DNA from: Prorocentrum cordatum
Lineage: Eukaryota; Sar; Dinophyceae; Prorocentrales; Prorocentraceae
NCBI GenBank assembly: GCA_963575745.1
Contig: CAUYUJ010015291.1
Span: 127,001-191,000 of the forward strand
DNA length: 64,000 bases
Reading direction: 5' to 3'
The position numbers and the translations under genes are program-made. Below are positions 52,164 to 62,389 of the stretch, piece by piece. Below the pieces are notes generated by a model. That model was not told the origin of the DNA, did no database searches, and saw only the letters and a list, made by a program, of their open reading frames with translations. Position 1 is the stretch's first letter. Every line of letters begins with the position of its first letter.

Positions 52164-52196
52164 GGTGGTGGTGGTTGTTGTTGTTGTTGTTGTTGA
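51757..52196 (+). repeat. Composite element L, copy 1, ending in (GTT)n
   Basis: TCC-rich tract (51770-51868), then a conserved ~210-bp body (gagatgcggggcatgcgcaa, ttcctcggaagaggtggtgg, catgccagaaaaatccccca), then (GTT)n at 52088-52196. Copy 2 is at 54798-55145. Confidence 0.9.
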
Positions 52197-52216
52197 ATGT
52201 GAATTAGTTTACAGTT

Positions 52217-53543
52217 ATTATTGTTGGACCCCTTGCAGGCGCCCGCCCTGGCGCTCTCGCCGATGCGCTGGCTGCATGTTCGTCATTGGAAATGAGGCTC
52301 ACTCTCAAGCGGTTTGGGGGGCCGCCAAAACCTGCCCCCCAAAACAACAACGCTGCTCCCGTTCGGGACTTTTTCTTTTTTCCCCAACCATCCTGTGGTG
52401 TTGGGTCTTCGTTTTGAAGAGACAGCGCCCCGCGTCCCACCTCCTCTCCTCCTCCTCCCCCTCCTCGCCCTCCTCCCTCCTCCCCCTCCTTGCCTCTGCT
52501 CTCGGCACACCCCTCACACGTTTTGTAGCCCCATAGGGAGCTCCACCGAAGGTCCCAGTGGCACAGCCCGCATGCGGTTCCCCCACCCAGGGCAGCGCTT
52601 CGTAGCCCCATAGGGAGCTCCACCGAAGGCCCCAGTGGGGGTGTTCGCATGCGGTTCCCCCACCCAGGGCAGCGTTTCGTGGCCCCATAGGGAGCTCCAC
52701 CGAAGGCCCCAGTGGGGGTGTTCGCATGCGGTTCCCCCACCCAGGGCAGCGTTTCGTAGCCCCATAGCCCCAATCCCAGTGGCACAGATGCTCTTCAGCC
52801 CCCGAAGGTCCCAGTGGCACAGCCCGCATTCGCTTCCCCCACCCAGGGCAGCGGTTCGTGGCCCCATAGGGAGCTCCCCGAAGGTCCCAGTGGCACAGCC
52901 CGCATGCGGTTCCCCCACCCAGGGCAGCGCTTCGTAGCCCCATAGGGAGCTCCACCGAATGTCCCAGTGGCACAGCCCGCATGCGGTTCCCCCGCCCAGG
53001 GCAGCGCTTCGTACCTCCATAGGGAGCTCCACCGAAGGCTCCAGTGGCACAGCCCGCATGCAGCTCCCCCTGGCCCCATAGGGAGCTCCACCGAAGGTCC
53101 CAGTGGGACAGCCCGCATGAGGTTCCCCCACCCAGGGCAGCGTCTCGTAGCCCCATAGGGAGCTCCACCGAAGGTCCCAGTGGGACAGCCCGCATGCGGT
53201 TCCCCCACCCAGGGCAGCGTCTCGTAGCCCCATAGGGGGCTCCACCGAAGGTCCCAGTGGCACAGCCCGCATGCGGTTCCCTCACCCAGGGCTGCGTTTC
53301 GTGGCCCCATAGGGAGCTCGACCGAAGGCCCCAGTGGCGCAGTTCGCATGCGTTCCCCCCCACCCAGGGCAGCGTTTCGTGGCCCCATAGGGCCATAGGG
53401 AGCTCCACCGAAGGTCCCAGTGGCGCAGTTCGCATGCGTCCCCCCCACCCATAAGCAGCGTTTCGTGCCCCTACGGGGCTCAGCCCGAATGCGAATACCC
53501 ACAACTGCAATATGGTTGGGTCCTTCGCCAGGCTAATTACTCA
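52217..53543 (+). repeat. Family K end plus composite satellite element, locus 2
   Basis: K at 52217-52375. Left end of the composite at 52380-52437, a TCC-rich tract (52438-52500), an array of ~77-78-bp units (52510-53480; for example unit starts at 52541, 52618, 52695) and the right end at 53500-53543 (tatggttgggtccttcgcca). The unit holds gagctccaccgaaggtccca and gcatgcggttcccccaccca. As 77 is not a multiple of 3, the same peptides cycle through all frames, so the ~400-aa minus-strand frame is not a gene. Confidence 0.85.
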
Positions 53544-53548
53544 GGGCC

Positions 53549-53810
53549 GGTGCTCTTGCTCGCCGCCGAAAGCAGCCGTCTCATCAAAACCAGCGTTCCC
53601 GCTCGAGACGTCCTCCCGTTTTACCTTGGACAGGCGCGCTACTCTTTCTCTCATCGGCGCCGCCCCCCAGCAACAACAACGCTCCCGCTCGAGACTTCCC
53701 CCCTTTTTTACTCAAGGCGGTGCTCTTGCTCGCCGCCGACAGCCCCCGTCCCGACAAAACCAGCGTTCCCGCCCGAGACTTCCTCCCGTTTTGCGCTGGA
53801 CTGGCGCGCT
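53549..53810 (+). repeat. 170-bp-spaced direct repeat derived from family K
   Basis: ggtgctcttgctcgccgccg occurs at 53549 and 53719, each followed by ccagcgttcccg, cgagac and tcctcccgtttt. A third partial copy (acaacaacgctcccgctcga) lies between. Confidence 0.85.
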
Positions 53811-54465
53811 TTTTGTCCTCCTCTTCCTCCTCCTCCTTGTCCTCGTCCTCGTCGTCGTCCTCCTCCTCCTCCTTCTCTTCCTCCTCCTCCTCCTCCTCGT
53901 CCTCCTCCTCCTCCCTCCTCCCCCCTCCCTCCTCTTCTTCTTTCTTCTTCCTTCCTCCGCCCCCTCCTCTTCTCCCTCCTCCCTCCTCCGTCCCTCTTTC
54001 CTCCCTCCTCCTCCCTCCCCCCTTCTCCTCCCTCTCCTCCTCCTCCTCGTCCTCCTCCTCATCCCTCCTCCTCCTCCCCTCCTGCTCCTTTTGGCTCCCT
54101 TTTCCTCCTCCCTCCTCCTCCTCCTCTCCTCCTCCTCCTCCTCCTCCTTTTCCTCCTTCCTCCTCCTCCTTTTCTCCTCCTTCGTTTCTCCTCCCCCTCA
54201 ATATTCTTCCTCCTCTTCCTCCTCCTCCTCCTCCTCCTCCTCCTCCCTCGTTTTCCTCCTCCCTCCACCTCTCTCGTCCTCCCTCTTCCTCCCTCCACCC
54301 CCTTATCTTCTCCCTCCTCCCTCCTCCTTCTCCCGTCCCTCTTTCCTCCCTTCTCCTCCCTCCTCCTTCCCCTTTTCGCTCCCCTTGTCTCCTCCCTCCT
54401 CCTGCCTCCCTCCTCCCTCCTCCTCCTCCCTTCCCCTTCCGTCCTCCTTCGTCGCTCCCGTTTGA
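53811..54465 (+). repeat. (TCC)n tract, ~650 bp
   Basis: The longest polypyrimidine tract of the window, TCC/CTCC with TTC and GTCC interruptions. Ser-, Leu- and Pro-rich frames are by-products. Confidence 0.97.
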
Positions 54466-54797
54466 TAGTTCCTCACCTTTTACTCAAGACTGGGGCCCCC
54501 GTTTCGACATCGCCTCTGGGTGGCTTCCAAGAGTCCCTATTGAACCTGAATGAGTAAATAACTATCACTTTTGGAGAGCATCGATGTGGAGGAGGAGGAG
54601 AAGAAAGAGGACGGATGACTTCCAGGGACTCCAAGGATCGCGGGTCGAAGGATTGACTTCAGGGATTCCTTCGGAGGGTGTGGAGGGGCATTTGGCATAT
54701 GGAAGATGCGATCATGGGAGTGCCAGCGCCTGGGGCCGCAGGATGGTGGCGCAACAGTTCGAACGATGAGTAAAAAAACGCCTCGTCCTCGGAGGCA
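54466..54797. other. Unique stretch without a recognised gene
   Basis: No coding pattern or repeat seen apart from a short GAGGAGGAG. Confidence 0.4.
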
Positions 54798-55145
54798 CTG
54801 CTACTACAACTACTCCTCCTTCCTCCATTTCCTCCTCCTCCTCCTCCACTATCCTCCTCCTCTCCCTCTTCCTGTCCCTCATCTTCCCTCCCCTCCTCGT
54901 TCTCTTCCTCCTCCTCCGAGATGCGGGGCGTGCGCAAGGCGATTGCGATGGCGATGTGCCGTCCGAGCTGTGGATGTCGATGTTCCTCGGAAGAGGTGGT
55001 GGCAATGCTTCCTTGGGCGGGATATTTGGGGGCGAGGGGATATCGGACCCCGCGTGCCAGAAAAATCCTTCATGATGTGGTGTGGTATCCTGAAAAATGC
55101 ATGTGACATGTGGAAGCATGAAATGATTGTTGTTGTTGTTGTCGT
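54798..55145 (+). repeat. Composite element L, copy 2
   Basis: Same order as copy 1: tactacaactactc, TCC tract, gagatgcggggcgtgcgcaa, ttcctcggaagaggtggtgg, cgtgccagaaaaatcc, and a shorter (GTT)n. Confidence 0.9.
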
Positions 55146-55154
55146 TGCTGTCGT

Positions 55155-55425
55155 CGTCCCCCCAGCCACCCGCCAGCGACCCGCCCGCCCACCCCGCGAC
55201 CCACCCCGCGACCCACCCCGCGACCCGCCCCGCGACCCTCCCCGCGACCTACCCGCACCCCACCCGCGACCCACCCCGCGACCCGCCCCGCGACCCATCC
55301 GCGACCCACTTCGCGACCCACCCCGCGACCCACCCGTGACGCAGCCGCGACCCACCCGCGACCCAGCCGCGACCTAGCCGCGACCCATGTGCGACCCACC
55401 CCCGACCCCCCCGCGACCTACCCAC
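55155..55425 (+). repeat. ~10-bp tandem array (CGACCCACCC)
   Basis: About 25 variants of gcgacccacc/gcgacccgcc follow each other. Pro/Asp/Thr frames are by-products. Confidence 0.95.
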
Positions 55426-55639
55426 GTTGGTTCGACGAACGCCTGCGGCGGGCTCGTTGTGTAATTCGTGAAACTTTGGCGCCTGCGGCGCGCTTCTCCA
55501 GAGTCTCACAGATCGCCGACGTCCCCACCGCCCTTCACTCTTATCCGCATCTGCGGGGTGCTACGTATAAAATATTCGCCCCCCTCCCCCTCGGGAGCGC
55601 CCCCCACATCCGGAACATCTAGGGGCAACTCCCGGTACC

Positions 55640-56250
55640 GCGTACCGGGGCTTCCCAGGGAGGCCCCCGAAAACCTCAGGACGGCCCAAGATGCCCCCAA
55701 GGAGCCCCCAAAACGCGAAAGGGACGGCCCAAAACGCTCCCAAGCAGTCCAATACAGAGTTCCGACGGCTCTCCTGGCTCCCAGGAGGCTTCCAAGAGGC
55801 CCCAAGAAAACTCCGAGAGGCGCCCCAGGAGCGCCCAACGATGCCAAAATTGTTGATTCTTTGTTGGGGGTGGGTGAATGGTTCAGCTTTCTCGCGTTTT
55901 CGAGCCTCCTCCAAGACGGCCGGAGAATCCGCCAATACCGCCCCCAAACCGCCATGAGAGCCCCCAGGACGGTTCCAAGGTGGCCCAAGCAGGCCCCAAC
56001 ACGGCCCGAGGGAGCCTCGAGGCAGCCTAAGAGAGCCCCAAGATGGCCAGAAAAACCGCCCAACAGGGGGAACGCAAATCGACAATCCCGGCTTTCCGCT
56101 CCAGAGGCCCCCAGGAGGCCCCAAGAGTCCCCCAAAGAACCCCAAGAGGCCCCCAAGAGCCCCGAAGAGGCCCAAAAGTGGCCCCAAGAGGCTCCAAAAC
56201 AGCCCGCCAGCGGCCTCCAAACTGCCTCCCGAGAGCCCCTTCGCACGCCT
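55640..56250. repeat. Block of degenerate CCAAGAGG motifs
   Basis: Same type as 10310-10860 and the palindrome arms: ggcccaagatgcccc, ggcttccaagaggccc, cccaagaggctcc. Immediately before composite satellite locus 3. Confidence 0.75.
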
Positions 56251-56289
56251 GTTTGGGCCCCCTCGGTTCCTGCGCACCACATGTTAAAC

Positions 56290-56538
56290 ATCCAATTTGA
56301 AATTAGCCTGGCGAAAGACCCAACCATATGCAGTTGTGGGTATCGCATTCGGGGGAGCTCCCTATGGGGCCACGAAACGCTGTACTGGGTGGGGGGGGGA
56401 CGCATGCGAACTGCGCCACTGGGACCTTCGGTGGAGCTCTCTATGGGGCCACGAAGCGCTGTACTGGGTGCGGGGAGGACGCATGCGAACTGCGCCACTG
56501 GGACCTTCGGTGGAGCTCCCTATGGGGCCACGAAACGC
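56290..56538 (-). repeat. Composite satellite element, locus 3, reversed and cut by the gap
   Basis: The reversed right end (ttagcctggcgaaagaccca, 56303) is followed by at least two array units (gagctccctatggggccacg) that run into the N gap. Confidence 0.85.
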
Positions 56539-56638
56539 NNNNNNNNNNNNNNNNNNNNNNNNNNNNNNNNNNNNNNNNNNNNNNNNNNNNNNNNNNNNNN
56601 NNNNNNNNNNNNNNNNNNNNNNNNNNNNNNNNNNNNNN
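56539..56638. other. Assembly gap (100 N)
   Basis: Exactly 100 N, a conventional scaffold filler of unknown true length. It interrupts the satellite array. Confidence 0.99.
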
Positions 56639-56735
56639 AGGAGGAGGAGGAGGAGGAGGAGGAGGAGGAGGAGGAGGAGGAGGAGGGAGGAGTAGGAGGA
56701 GTAGGAGGAGGAGGAGGCGGAGGGAGGAGGAGGCC
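56639..56735 (-). repeat. (AGG)n tract after the gap
   Basis: Fits the reversed TCC tract expected next to the satellite array of the composite element. Confidence 0.95.
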
Positions 56736-56739
56736 CCCG

Positions 56740-57190
56740 ATCATCCTGGCAGTGCACCGGCTCCCGGTGCCTGAGGCCGCTTGCGCGTTCCCGCCTGGCC
56801 GTCTCTCGGCGGATCGGGCCTCGTTCCCTCGCCTGCCTCCGCGGCCGCCCTCCTGTTTACACCTATCTCAGTGTGCCTCGTGCCCGGCTGGGCCCGCCGG
56901 CTCTGCAGACGCGCCTACGACCGCCAGCGCTGCCGACAAGCAAAGCTGCCGTCTGCCGAGCTGGAGGCTCTTGCCATGTCGTGTCGACGCGGCGGGGCGA
57001 CCCTGGCGCTGGCGTAAAATGCTGAAAGCACCGCAGGCGCCTGGAGTCGGAACCGAGATCGGACGATCCGCGCCATGTCGGGCAGCCTCGGACGCGCAAG
57101 GCTGCATTATCCGCGCGGCTGGGAAGACCAGCGCGCGCGAGTCATCACGACGCAAACCACCTGGAAGCAGCCCGCAGTCCTCTGAGCCAG
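56740..57190. other. Unrecognised sequence
   Basis: GC-rich, several open frames, none with a convincing coding pattern. tctgcag near 56905 could be a splice acceptor. Confidence 0.35.
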
Positions 57191-57194
57191 AAGC

Positions 57195-57530
57195 TCGGGT
57201 TGTAGGAGGAGTAGGAAGAGGAGAAGGGAGGAGGAGGAGGAGGAGGAGGAGGCGGAGGAGGAGCAGGAGGAGCAGGAGGAGGAGGAGGAGGAGGAGGAGG
57301 AGGAGGAGGGAGGAGGAGGGAGGAGGAGGAGGAGGGAGGAGGAGGGAGGAGGAGGGAGAGGGAGGAGGGAGGAGGGAGGAGGTGGTGGTGGGGTAGGAGG
57401 AGGAGTTGGAGCTGGAGGAGGAGGAGGAGGAGGAGGAGGAGGAGGAGGAGGAGGAGGAGGAGGAGTTGGAGCTGGAGGAGGAGGAGGAGGCAGAGGAGGA
57501 GGAGGAGAAGGAGGAGGGGGATGGAGGGAG
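57195..57530 (-). repeat. (AGG)n tract
   Basis: About 335 bp of GAGGAG, with ggagttggagctggagg repeated at ~57402 and ~57463. Confidence 0.95.
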
Positions 57531-57824
57531 GGCGAACCCAGAATTCCGATGTTTGTTTGTTTTTTTCCCAGCGTGGCCCCGGGAGGCCTCGACACCTCCC
57601 TTTGGGCCCGGCTCTTCATTCCGAGCCATCTTTTGGCGGTTCTGGGGCCCAGTGAGAGTCCCCAGAGGCCAAAAGCAGCCTAACACCACCCGCCCCTCTC
57701 TTGTCCAGGACGCGACGAGGAGCAGGATGACAGAGGACAGAGGACGACGACGCCGACGACGACGACGACGACGACGACGAGGACGAGGACGACGAGGACG
57801 GCGACGACGGTCGTCGAAGGCGGT

Positions 57825-57980
57825 GGCGGCGGCGGCGGCGGCGCCCCGGCCGAGGACTGGTGGGCCGGCAGGGGGCCCGCGCCGCTGCCGGCCGCGGAAG
57901 CGGGCGCGCTCGGCACGCGCGAGGCCTGGGAGCGCTGGTCGGCGAAGGCGGGCGCCGTCGGGGTCGGCTGCACTGCTAGG
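57825..57980 (+). CDS. Exon-like island, unrecognised
   Basis: Reads APAEDWWAGRGPAPLPAAEA and GALGTREAWERWSAKAGAVG then VGCTAR, third positions nearly all G/C. A (GAC)n run (57740-57800) lies just upstream. Confidence 0.35.
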
Positions 57981-58006
57981 GGGACAAACACTGACATAAA
58001 CATAAA

Positions 58007-58143
58007 AACTCGGAGGTCCGTGCGGATTTCTTGGATCGGCGCTGGGGCCCCCTGGCGGCGCCTGCGCCGCCCCTTGCGCGCTCCGCGCGGCAGGGAGGGG
58101 GGCCCAGTTCCGATCCAAGAAATCCGCGCAGACCTCCAAGTTT
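58007..58143. repeat. Hairpin family, best copy (~137 bp)
   Basis: Arms of ~45 bp: ggaggtccgtgcggatttct, tggatcggcgctggggcccc on the left; ggcccagttccgatccaaga, aatccgcgcagacctcc on the right. Flanks aaaact and aagttt extend the symmetry. The centre is ggcggcgcctgcgccgcc. Confidence 0.9.
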
Positions 58144-58429
58144 GTATGATTATGTTATTGCTTGTTCCCCTGACTTCAGTGGCTTTCCGCCAGAGTGATC
58201 CACGTCGACAGCTGGAACACAGACATAACCAGCGGCGGGCTGTTTGTCAGTCCCAGGACGTTGTGAGGGTCGGGGACGACGTCGGGGTGGTGTGGGGTCT
58301 ATTTTGTTTGATCCGTTCTCCGGGGAAACAACGAAACATACATACACCAGGGTGGCGTATACACCATGATCCGCTCTCCTGTGCAAGCGTCAGTGCAGGG
58401 CCAGAAAAAGCGTCGGTGTACAGAGTTCG

Positions 58430-58600
58430 TTTCCGTGCTGGTGGGGGCACACCGGGGTCCCCAGACGACTGAGCACGATGCGATAGCAGCGTCTTGCGCG
58501 CTCGGAGGTGGCCGCCCTGCGGCCCCCGAAAGTCGCGCATTCCAAGGTCTCTCGTGCCTAGGGTCACTCTTGCGTGTAGCCGACGGGGGTCGGTCGGGGG
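58430..58600 (+). repeat. Repeat family D copy
   Basis: gatgcgatagcagcgtcttg, cggcccccgaaagtcgcgca and gggtcactcttgcgtgtagc match the other D copies. A (GTC)n run follows at 58640-58695. Confidence 0.8.
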
Positions 58601-58645
58601 CGTCCTCCCGGATGGGGATCGTTGTCGTCGTCACGCCCCGCCCGT

Positions 58646-58695
<50 letters not shown>

Positions 58696-59099
58696 GGCGG
58701 CGGCGGCGACTGCCAACATCGGTTCGAACATGGTCCCGCGGAGCCCGTCCTGGCCAGGCTCTCGGGCTCCGGGCCTCCCGGACGCGGACGTTGCCGATGC
58801 GCCGCCGGCATAGCGGATGCGTCGTTGATGTATCGGCGAAGCGGCGCGGTCCCGCGAGTTCATCCGCTCGGACCTCATCTGGAAGGCCTCTACTATGTGA
58901 GGGGTCATGTGGGGACGCCACCGCAGAGATCGGGTGTCTCGAAGTCCTCGCTGACTCCTGGTGGCTCTCTGGCCCTGGGATCCCGAACCTTGCCGATCGG
59001 CCGCTGAAGACTCGAGCTATGACCCGGAAGCCGAGAGATCCAACGTTTTGAGGAATTCAGGGGGGAGGTCGGAGGCGTCCTCGAGACCGGAGGAGAAAA

Positions 59100-59545
59100 C
59101 GATACCGCTACTGCTACCCTTCCCCCGTTCTCGTCTTTTTGGGCCTCCTGCCAGGCCAGCGTCGCCACTGCTGAACTCGCTTCGAAAATCGGGTCAGAAA
59201 GCGCTCCTGGGGATGCCCGCTTTTGAAGAACACCCACGCCCCCAGCGTATTGGAACAGTGAAAGGCGGAGGTTCTCGTTGTTCTCGGCGCCTGGGGGCCC
59301 TGCTCGGGCCCCGAGGCCGTCAAGAAACGTCTTGGGGTGAAGAGCCGGGCCCAGGGAACGGGTCGAGACCTCCGGGGATCATGAGCTTATCTGGTGACAA
59401 CGCAGACCTTCAGCGCGTCGAAAGCGTCAAGACGGAGGTTTTCCCCTGCGTTCGGCGTCTGGGGGCCATCGCCGTTCCCCGCGGCCATCAGGCAACGGTC
59501 GGGGACGAAGCTGCAGTCCCCGACCGGTCCGTCCGTCGGTCGGTC
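59100..59545 (+). repeat. Family C copy 4 and two family B copies
   Basis: C at 59100-59215 (ataccgctactgctaccctt, gggcctcctgccaggccagc). B copies at 59275-59385 and 59430-59540 (cgcctgggggccctgctcgg; ggcgtctgggggccatcgcc). Confidence 0.75.
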
Positions 59546-59706
59546 CCCGGCCGCATACACGAACTTCGGTCGGTCCGTGTATGCTTGGATGCCCAGATCC
59601 CGATATGTTTTAGGCGCCATCCTATTCCCAGGGGAGCACGGCTCTCCCTAGTCCTCCCTCTTCAGGGGGTGGGCGGGCATTGGACCTCGCGTGTCCGGAA
59701 CTTTGA

Positions 59707-59905
59707 CTTAGCGTGTCGCGCCGCTGGCTCTGGCCCACCACGTCCTCGCGCGACGCACTATCCACATCCCAGTCCCCAGCGCCAACGTCCCGAGCTGTTT
59801 CCAGCCTCCGCCCCCCGCGGAGCGGAGCGTCACACCATCAGCTTGTAAGGCATAGCGTGTCGCTGGGGTCGCCGCCGCGACACACTACGCAAGAGTTCCT
59901 GACCG
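59707..59905 (+). repeat. Repeat family J, copy 2
   Basis: gctggctctggcccaccacg, ccccgcggagcggagcgtca, ttagcgtgtcgc and cacactacgcaagagttcct. Confidence 0.8.
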
Positions 59906-60337
59906 TAGGTGTGTTTGAACGTGCAGGTCACCATCCACTTTAGGCGCCTTCCTATCTCAAGAATCGCACGGCTTTCCGTTTAACTTCCTTTTCCAAGTGA
60001 TGGGAGGGAGTTCGATCTATATTCACGCCGTCCTGTTTCATGTCTGCACCCACCTCTTCCGAACGAGAGCGCCCTCTCTGCGCCTCCTGGTGGCCTCCCG
60101 TCCTCACGGCTGGATATCCACCTCGGACACAGCGGGCCAGGATGGGCCCCAGGTAAAGACCGAACACTAACCTTAAGCGGATTTGGACCGCCCACGGGTG
60201 GATGTCCGAAGGATTGTTTTCTTCAGGCCGGGCCGTTTTTTTGTCCGTCAAGTCGTCCTCCGCGGCGCTTCCTTCAGACGAGGCTAGGACGAGGATTAAA
60301 AGTCCTCACCCGACTGGGTCCTCCTCCTGGCGTTACC

Positions 60338-60646
60338 GTGCCCCAGAGGCTGCCGCTACTGCTCCTGCCCTGTCCGATCCTTAGCACAGCTCACAGTGCC
60401 TCCCTCTCGTGCCAGGTGCTGGTGGCAGTGCCCCTCGGCGTGCGTCTGGTGTCGTTGCGCCTGCTCTTGCCTCTGCTCCCCTCATCGCCTCCCCATGCAA
60501 ATCCTGCTGTGCCTCGGGCGGAGGCTCTTCGGGCGTTCGGGCTGGAGGAGGGGGAGCTCGAGCTTGTCCGCGAGATGGGCCGCCGTACCATTCGCGGCTC
60601 GGATGTTGACGAAGATCAGGAGTCTGAGACCGAGTTTTTCGGTTGA
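60338..60646 (+). CDS. ORF of 102 aa, doubtful
   Basis: The C-terminal half reads VPRAEALRAFGLEEGELELV and GRRTIRGSDVDEDQESETEF before a stop at 60644-60646 and looks like protein; the N-terminal half (Leu/Pro/Ser) does not. Possibly the last exon of a gene entering near 60480. Confidence 0.25.
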   Translation: MPQRLPLLLLPCPILSTAHSASLSCQVLVAVPLGVRLVSLRLLLPLLPSSPPHANPAVPRAEALRAFGLEEGELELVREMGRRTIRGSDVDEDQESETEFFG

Positions 60647-60879
60647 TGCCATCTTTTGACCCCTTTAGGGGACACCCATATCATACTAATCTTGCTATGC
60701 CTCCTCCAGGTCCCACACTGCCCCACTCAACCCTTTGGCGTTTCTGCCACTGCTCCCTCCTGCTGCCCCTCTTACTGCTCCTTCCTGCTCCCTCTTGCTC
60801 CTGCTCGCGTCGACGCCCGCACTCCTGCTTTTGCACGCGCCCCGCGTCCTCCCCGACAAGAACTTCGGCTGCTCCTTCC

Positions 60880-61310
60880 CCTTCTCCACCCTCCTCCTCC
60901 TCTTCCTCACCCCTCCTTCCTCCTCCTCCTCCTCCACCACCACCCCTCCTCTTCCACCCCCGTCTGCTGCTCCTCCTCCTCCCCCTCCTCGCCTCTCCTG
61001 TCCTTCCTCTCCTCTCCTCTCCTCTCCTCTCCTCTCCTCTCCTCTCTTCTCATCACTCTGCTACTCGGCTCCTCCCTCCTCTTCCTCCTCCTCCAATCCC
61101 CTTCCTCCTCCATCCTCCTCCTCCTCCTCTTCCTCCTCCTCCATCTTCCTCCTCCTCCTCATCATCCCTCCCTCTTCATCTTCCTCCTCCTCTTCCTCCC
61201 CCTCCGCCTCCTCCTCGTCCTCCACCTCCTTCTCCTCCTCCTCGCGCTCCCCCTCTTTCCTCCTCCCTTCTCCTTCCTCCCTGCTCCTCTGCCCCCCCCC
61301 CCCCCCCAAC
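60880..61310 (+). repeat. (TCC)n tract including a (TCCTC)n run
   Basis: About 430 bp; 61002-61052 is pure cctct pentanucleotide. It ends in a C run before a CAG. Confidence 0.95.
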
Positions 61311-61325
61311 GGGCCCCCGCCGCAG

Positions 61326-61397
61326 GTGGGCGACCTGGAGCTGGAGGACCACGAGATCAAGCGCGAGGAGCCTGGCCCGCACGCGCTTCGCCGGGAC
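61326..61397 (+). CDS. Exon-like island behind a long polypyrimidine tract, unrecognised
   Basis: After cgccgcag the frame reads VGDLELEDHEIKREEPGPHA and LRRD, with gttgtc at the far edge. Strong third-position G/C. The TCC tract would serve as an unusually long polypyrimidine tract for this acceptor. Confidence 0.35.
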
Positions 61398-61534
61398 TGT
61401 TGTCACTGCACGCCTTTCTCACATGCCTTGAACCCGACGACGATTGCGACGACGACGACGACGAAGACGAGGACGAAGACGAAAGCGACGGTCGTTCGAG
61501 ACTCAACTGAGCGACGCCAAAAAACAACGGGGTC

Positions 61535-61675
61535 GTCTGTGCCGACATTGGCGCGTAAGCTGCCCGCGTAAGGTCGCGCGTGAGCGCCCTCGTCTCCACT
61601 GTGGCGTGCTGCGCCGGCGGCCCGCGTAAGCCGCCGCGTGAGGGCGCCACGCCATCTCGCGTAATACCCGATTTT
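61535..61675 (+). repeat. Repeat family I, copy 2
   Basis: gcgcgtgagcgccctcg, ggcggcccgcgtaagccgcc, catctcgcgtaatacccg; compare 26415-26575. Confidence 0.8.
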
Positions 61676-61733
61676 GATCTTTGCTCACACGTTGAAGACG
61701 AGGGCGCTCTATACATACACGAGCTTTCAGCTC

Positions 61734-61870
61734 TCGGAGCTCCGCGCGGATTTCTTGGATCGGCCCTGGGTCATCCCTCCGGCGGCGCCTCCGGCGTCAC
61801 CCCTGGCGCGCTCCGCGCGTCGGGGAGGCAGACCCAGCTCCGATCCAAGAGATCCTCGCGGCCCTCCGAC
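61734..61870. repeat. Hairpin family copy (~137 bp)
   Basis: Left ggagctccgcgcggatttct, tggatcggccctgggtc; right gacccagctccgatccaaga, gatcctcgcggccctccg. Confidence 0.85.
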
Positions 61871-62189
61871 AGTTTATGTCCATGTGGCTCCCTTGTTCAT
61901 CTAGTCTGGTTCGGACTGCTCCTGAACGGCTTCGCTTGCTGCCACTGCCGCATCTCTTCTCGTACTGCCACTGCTGCCCCTGCCCCTCGTCTCCGGCGCA
62001 GCCCAACGGTCGTACTGTGGCGGGGTTACACAGCAATGTTCAAGGTAGTCCCATACGTGCAAGGCCATATTGTCTCCACCTCGCCGTGTCCCAGGAGCGT
62101 GTCGCTTTCCTTCTCCCCTCTCCCCCTCTCCCTGTCTCCTCCCGCCTCACGTCTCCCGCCTCCCTTTCCCTCGTCGCCCTCGCCGTCGA

Positions 62190-62380
62190 CGCCGAGGACG
62201 ACGAGGACGACGACGGAGACGACGATGACGACGACGACAACGACGACGGCGACGACGACGACAACGACGACGGCGACGACGACGACAACGACGACAACGA
62301 CGACGGCAACGACGGCGACGACAACGACGACAACGACGAAGACGAAGACGAAGACGGCGGCGGCGGCGGCGAGGCGACGA
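62190..62380 (+). repeat. (GAC)n / (GACAAC)n array
   Basis: About 190 bp; continues into GGC-rich sequence (62345-62640). Asp/Asn/Thr frames are by-products. Confidence 0.95.
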
Positions 62381-62389
62381 GGCGGCGGT

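Noticed and set aside
52305-53510. 401-residue minus-strand frame with repeated GGAPYGATKRCPGWGNRM-type peptides
   Set aside because: The 77-78-bp unit rotates the frame, so the same peptides appear in all three frames; this is satellite, not a repeat protein.
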